From positions 43,017-65,409 of the forward strand of contig JAAOMT010000404.1 of NCBI GenBank assembly GCA_016748015.1: a stretch of DNA of 22,393 bases, in the 5' to 3' direction. A program made the position numbers and the translations under genes. Of this stretch, positions 17,968-22,393 are shown piece after piece. The stretch is from Geosiphon pyriformis. Lineage: Eukaryota > Glomeromycota > Glomeromycetes > Archaeosporales > Geosiphonaceae. Within the stretch, counting starts at the first letter, position 1. The number at the start of each line of letters is the position of its first letter. A model generated the notes under the pieces. That model saw nothing but the letters and a program-made list of their open reading frames with translations. It was not told where the DNA came from and ran no database searches.

Positions 17968-17995
17968 CACGTGTTATATACTATTCGCTTATTGG
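17968..17995 (-). promoter_or_regulatory. Candidate U3 promoter of element B: CCAAT, TATATAA and CACGTG
   Basis: Reading the minus strand from the LTR end, a CCAAT box (17995-17991), TATATAA (17980-17974) and an E-box-like CACGTG (17973-17968) lie within 28 bp, about 40-70 bp into the LTR and just before the hairpin array. In the 3' LTR copy CCAAT and TATATAA persist, but CACGTG has become CACATAA through two transitions. Assignment is by motif only. Confidence 0.45.
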
Positions 17996-18036
17996 TCTAC
18001 TATTTCCCTATATCTGTTTTTTTTCTATGAGTAACA

Positions 18037-18040
18037 ACAG
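18037..18040. repeat. Target-site duplication of element B, right copy (ACAG)
   Basis: ACAG follows the LTR end GTAACA and equals 509-512. Confidence 0.85.
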
Positions 18041-18400
18041 TTATTATTAAATTAAATTATAATAATTAATTATTATCTCTAATTAAAATACATTTTTTCA
18101 AAAAAATAAAGCTTTTTTTTATGCAACTTATTATAACATTATTTTATAATCCAGTTTTTTTTTAATATTTTAGTAAATTAAAAATATATTTTATTAAACT
18201 ACAAATTATTTTTGTAACTATAAGTTAACTAAATATTTTAGTAAATTTTTAATTATTATATAGTTTAACATACTATATAACCTAATTATTACAATTAATT
18301 ATATATATTTTTTTTTATTTAGTTTTAATAAGTATAATCCAACTACTACTTAGTACTTTGAAACAACCAAGTTTTCTAAACTAAGTAAAGTTTATGTACT
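18041..18400. other. AT-rich spacer
   Basis: There is no supported gene here. The stretch has long T and A runs and stops in all frames. It is the right side of the element B target site and may be the decayed 3' untranslated end of the minus-strand gene that follows. Confidence 0.6.
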
Positions 18401-20563
18401 TTTTATATGTAATCAGCTATTTGAGCCAGTTTAGGCTATATTATGCTGACAATTAACAAAAAAACTTGTTTAAGATAGACATCTTTTGAATTACATCAAA
18501 CAAAATAAGACTACTAAAAACTAATTCAACAAGCCATTTGGCTGTTTTTATGGAACTGGACCTAATTTCAAGAGATTTAAATTTTCAGAGTGCCATTAAC
18601 TTACCAAATACTTTATTATTTACTCCAACTAAAACTTCAAAATCACCAGACAAATTAATATTATCTATGCTACACTTAGTCTTTAATACTACCATCTTTT
18701 TTTTCAACTTATTAATAGATTTGCTAAAAACACTCAAATATATTATAAGCTTATTAATTTTGTTTTTAAACTTGCTGCTAAACATGAAATTACTCTTAAT
18801 AAATTGTTCAAAAGCAGTTACCAAACCACCAACTGGCTTAACAATAGATTCAATTAACATTAACAATTTGGCCAAATCAAATTCCAAAAACATAAGCTGA
18901 AACAAAATTAAAGAATTATCTTCAACCTCCAAAAAAAAGTAAAAATAATTAATAGAAGAAATTTAGAAGAGTCCAGAAGAGCAGACACCTTAGCATAAGA
19001 TTTTGTACTTACAAAGCATAAAGCAAACATCTTGGAAGTCTTGGAAGAAAGAGGCAGAGACATTTTACAATCTGCAGCCAAATAATTCATTTTTTAATAC
19101 CTAAAACAATATTAATAATCAGATGTTTTCTATCAAATATAATACTTTCTTAGTGTACTAATCTTTACAATTGCAGCATTTAAATTAACCTGAAATCTAA
19201 ACATAACCAGAGCAAACCAGAAATAATGACCAGAATCAGAAAAATAAGAATAAAACATGTTTAATCACCAATCTGAAAAACCATATTATTGATTTCAAAA
19301 ACAGTACAGCCAGAAAAAAGATTGACCAGCTTGGCTTTAAACTTATCACAAAACAAAATAGTCTTATTTTAATTTACTAAGAAAGAAATTCTAATATTAT
19401 CTTTGTTCACCAAAACTAACCAATAATTCAAAGTGGATACAGTAGAGTCCAATTTTTCAAAATAAACAATCACATATTGCCAAATATCAGCAGACTTTAG
19501 CACAATATGAACAATATTACCAAACACATTAAAAGTTGTCTTAATGTTAGCAACAAACATATTCAAAGACACATTACACAGTACAACAGCAGCAAAAAAA
19601 AAACCAGACTCAGAAATTACCAAAAACTTGACAATTTTAAAAGTGACTAAACAAACAGAACTTGTAAGCTCAATCAAAAATGCAGCTTTCAAAGACACTT
19701 GAGAAGCAAATTCCATATAAAAGAACTTTACATTGTTTTTTAATACTGACTTCACATTCAGAAAACCATATACAGACTAAAAAACAGCTCTAATATAAGC
19801 TAATTTAATTTTAAAAGTAATATTAAGCACCAGAGTAAAGACTACCCATCCAGCAAACCTTTTGATGACTAGTAATAATTTCTTATGTATCACTAGCAAC
19901 AGCATCAAAACCAGAAAAAAAGATAATTCAGTTTCTATTTGATTAGCTTAATTCTCAAAAACAGATAACATTACAGAAAATAGTTATTTTGCTTTTAAAG
20001 CTGACAAAAATTTGTTAAAAAATACCATATTTGACAATATAACTAGTAATTGATTTTGGTCTATCTTAAATAATATGCTGGATAATACTATAAAAATTTT
20101 ATTAAAAATCTTATTGAGAACTATAAAGGAGTTTGATATAATAATAGCAGAAATAAGTAATTGTTTCCACTTTTCTGAACTTTTGATTATTTTGACCATT
20201 TTTTTTAAAAAAAAATACTAGCAACATTGAGTATAGAAGCTATAAAAGAGAAGACCGACTTATTGACTAGTCTGTTATTAAAAATTTTTGGGTTTTTTGA
20301 AAAAATAGAGACAACACTAAAACTAATCTAAGTGTGTTTCTTTAAAAAAACTTTAACTGGTAAAAGATTAGTTAAAGATGAAAAAATTGCTTTAGTAATT
20401 ATCAAAGACAGCTTTTTATAATTATTAAGTAAAAAAAGACTTCTAAAACATTTTGTCTAATTGCTTTTACAACAGAGAGAGCTTTTCTGGTTGAAATTTT
20501 ATTAAATATCTCAGAAAAAATATTAAGTATAGCTTTTTTACTCTTTGCTTTGGTTGTGATCAT
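18401..20563 (-). pseudogene. Decayed RRM-like and CCHC-knuckle gene, probably ORF1-like of a non-LTR retroelement
   Basis: Minus-strand protein sense can be followed from an ATG at 20563 (MITTKAKSKKAIL) through several frames to about 18400. In order: a Ser/Lys/Asn-rich N-terminus; KMVKIIKSSEKWKQLL (about 20200); SVLKNNVKFFYMEFASQ (about 19740); an RRM-like stretch (about 19610-19370: NMFVANIKTTFNVFGNI, WQYVIVYFE, LNYWLVLVNKDNIRI); a second related stretch (about 19365-19150: FKAKLVNLFSGCTVF, MVFQIGD); a knuckle at 19108-19067 with C-x2-C-x4-H-x4-C spacing, its second Cys and His both Tyr; and a helical Leu/Lys-rich tail. Frame changes near 20430, 19840, 19210 and 18930 plus many stops show decay. 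I recall multicopy relatives in arbuscular mycorrhizal fungi, but no endonuclease or RT is present here to prove a LINE. Confidence 0.55.
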
Positions 20564-22308
20564 AAAATTAAGGAGACAAAAGATATATTAGTTTTTTTTT
20601 AATTATATTTATGTTTTGTATAAATTGGATTATTAATTAAATAATAATAAGTAATAATTTAAAATAATAATATATGTTAATTATAATAGAAATTATAAAA
20701 ATAATTTTATGTTAATTAATAGCTCAAATTTTTGTAAATAATATAACTTTTTTCTTAAGACTAAGCTTTATTAAAATCTAAGTATTATTAATAATTTCCA
20801 AATAGTAATCCAAAATTATTAAAGTAATTTTTGAAAATTGTTAAAATTTCAGTTTTGTAAACTTTTTAATATATTAAATTTTCAAAAATTGTAAAATTAA
20901 ATTTTTTAAAATGTTTTTACAAATAATAAACAAATTATAAAGTTTAAAACCTGTTTTAATTTTATAACAAATATTTATTAATTTAACTATTATTTTTGAT
21001 GTAAAATTTGTTGTTTCAAGTTTTAGTTTTCTTTTATGTAGTATTTTTTTAATATAAAAATATTTATAAATTAGAAAGTATTCATTGTTTTATTTATTAA
21101 GATACTGTTAGAATTTTTGTTAAATTGTAATATTTAGAAGAAATATTAATAGAAATAAATAATAAATTTTTTTTAAAGCTTGCTTTAAAATTTCTAATAA
21201 GTAAACTTTAAAATAAAATTTTGTATTTTTTCTATAAAAATAATAATTTTGGACATTTACTACTAAAATTATAATAAATTTTATTTGAATATAATTAATT
21301 TGTTTTTTAGTAATTATTATAGATAATTGGAAAAATAATTTTAAATTTAACATTAATTTTAAAATATTTGTTGAATGTTTTAAAAAAAAATTATTAAAAA
21401 AAATTTTAAAGTATAAAAAAAAATTATTTTTTGTATATAAAATTTTTTTTTGTTGTTAAATTTTTATGTAACTTTAACTTGTTTTTATGTAATTGTTTTT
21501 GTTATTTTTAGATTATAAAAATAATTTAAAATAATTAAATTTTAATTGTTTAAGTTTAAAAATTGTTTAATAATAATTATTAATTTTAAGTTTTAAAAAA
21601 TATTTTCAGAATTAATTAAGAGAAATTGTATATAATTTGTAAAATTAAAGATTCAGAATTGGTTTTTAAATAATAGTGTTTTATGTATGACTTTTTTTAA
21701 AACTTTATTATTAAGTCTTAATTTTATAATTTATTTTTTAAAATTTTATGTATATAAAATAATCTATTTTATTTATAATTAAATTTCTATTTTATTGTTT
21801 TTTAATTTTAGTTTTATATAAACAAACTTTGTTTTTAATTCTAAATTTGGTGGCTGATAACAGTTTGTTATTATATTATTCTTTTTGTTAAGCTTGAAAA
21901 TATTCTATATAAATAGTTGTAATTTGTTGTTTTTTTCTAAATTACTAAATAATATGTAAATCTTTTGCTAAAATGTTTTTTGAAAGTTTTTTTCTGTAAT
22001 TGGTTAAATTAAATAAGTTTTACTGTAAAATTAATTGGTAATATTGCTGTTTTTTATAAGTTAAATATGTTTTATTGTATTTTATTTTAGTGTTTAATAT
22101 ATTAATAACACTAATATAATAAAAATATTCTATTTTTGCTTAAAATCAGTTAAGATTTTGGTTAATAATTTACAAAATATTCTGCTAAAACGTTTTATAA
22201 GTTTATTTGTTTGTAAATAATAAGATAATAATAAAAAGTTTTTGATATTAAATTGTTTATAAATTTTTTATATTAAGTTAAATACAATGTTACTAAAAGT
22301 ATTTTGTC
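20564..22308. other. AT-rich region without recognisable genes
   Basis: About 1.7 kb of very AT-rich sequence with homopolymer runs and dense stops. The short open frame at 21120-21353 is Ile/Leu/Phe/Lys-rich low complexity with no recognisable motif and is probably fortuitous. I see no repeats with sharp borders or RNA genes. Confidence 0.6.
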
Positions 22309-22392
22309 TTTTTTTTAATGTTATTAATACTGTTTTGCTATTAATTTTTTGTTAATAGAAGCTAGTAAACTTTTAATAAGCTAATTTATTTT
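22309..22392 (+). repeat. Diverged direct repeat, right copy
   Basis: This is the partner of 251-332. It has a T-run, GTTATTAATACTGTTTTGC, TTAATTTTTTGTTAATA and CTTTTAATAAGCTAATTT in the same order and orientation. The sequence ends here, so its true extent is unknown. Confidence 0.5.
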
Positions 22393-22393
22393 C

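Larger units (their letters stand above)
513..18036 (-). mobile_element. Element B: degenerate dUTPase-bearing Ty3/gypsy-like LTR retrotransposon, split by element A
   Basis: The element is bounded by LTRs starting TGTTAC and ending GTAACA and by the ACAG duplication. It reads on the minus strand: 5' LTR 17258-18036, primer binding site 17245-17255, gag, protease, Cys-rich region, dUTPase, RT, RNase H, integrase, ORF3, polypurine tract 8857-8869, and a 3' LTR interrupted by element A. The internal region is about 8.4 kb. The order protease-RT-RNase H-integrase is that of Ty3/gypsy elements, and the dUTPase and Cys-rich insert are extra. From about 16560 to 9559 a single frame is kept without indels but with roughly 30 or more nonsense codons, so it cannot make a full polyprotein. 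Protease (DSGSA) and integrase (D, D, E) catalytic residues remain, while RT and RNase H acidic residues have changed. Confidence 0.93.
17258..18036 (-). repeat. 5' LTR of element B (intact, unoccupied copy)
   Basis: The LTR is 779 bp, TGTTAC...GTAACA, flanked on the outside by ACAG. It carries the empty site of element A (GCTATTGCTATATATAC around 17814-17830), a two-unit version of the 40-bp hairpin array, and promoter-like words near its outer end. AATAAATAAAT on the minus strand near 17745-17760 is a candidate polyadenylation region. Confidence 0.93.

Noticed and set aside
18538-18900. Plus-strand 120-residue frame as a gene
   Set aside because: It is antisense to the helical tail of the minus-strand RRM/CCHC pseudogene, which has better protein sense and continuity with neighbouring segments.

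Overview
The window is AT-rich eukaryotic, almost certainly fungal, repeat-dense DNA. The protein types (Ty3/gypsy-like Pol with a dUTPase, and a long RRM-like plus CCHC ORF1-like protein of a kind I associate with arbuscular mycorrhizal fungi) suggest Glomeromycotina. That assignment is inference. I see no intact host gene, tRNA, rRNA or CRISPR array.

Layout: (i) 1-512, AT-rich flank. (ii) 513-18036, element B, a minus-strand LTR retrotransposon with a 4-bp target duplication (ACAG). (iii) 1080-8526, element A, a related plus-strand LTR retrotransposon inserted into the 3' LTR of B with its own 4-bp duplication (CTAT). The intact B LTR at 17258-18036 shows the unoccupied site. (iv) 18037-20563, AT-rich spacer, then a decayed minus-strand gene with RRM-like segments and a CCHC knuckle. 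(v) 20564-22393, AT-rich DNA whose end resembles 251-332.

A and B share one unusual plan: Met-less Gag N-terminal domain, gag core, CCHC knuckle, Pro/Gln/Tyr-rich linker, aspartic protease, Cys-rich multi-finger region, dUTPase, beta-rich linker, RT. B continues with RNase H, a DD35E integrase with an H2C2 finger and a GPY/F-like end, then a further reading frame (ORF3) that reaches the polypurine tract. A has lost everything between the start of RNase H and the last part of ORF3. In function, Gag would package the RNA, protease would cut Gag-Pol, and dUTPase would keep dUTP low during cDNA synthesis. RT/RNase H would make the cDNA and integrase would insert it. The Cys-rich region and ORF3 have no function I can name.

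All coding regions are dead. A has about 16 in-frame stops plus probable 1-nt indels. B has roughly 30 or more stops, but one frame (codon first base divisible by 3) runs from about 16560 to 9559 with no frameshift. Nearly all changes look like C-to-T or G-to-A, which suggests methylation- or RIP-like deamination.
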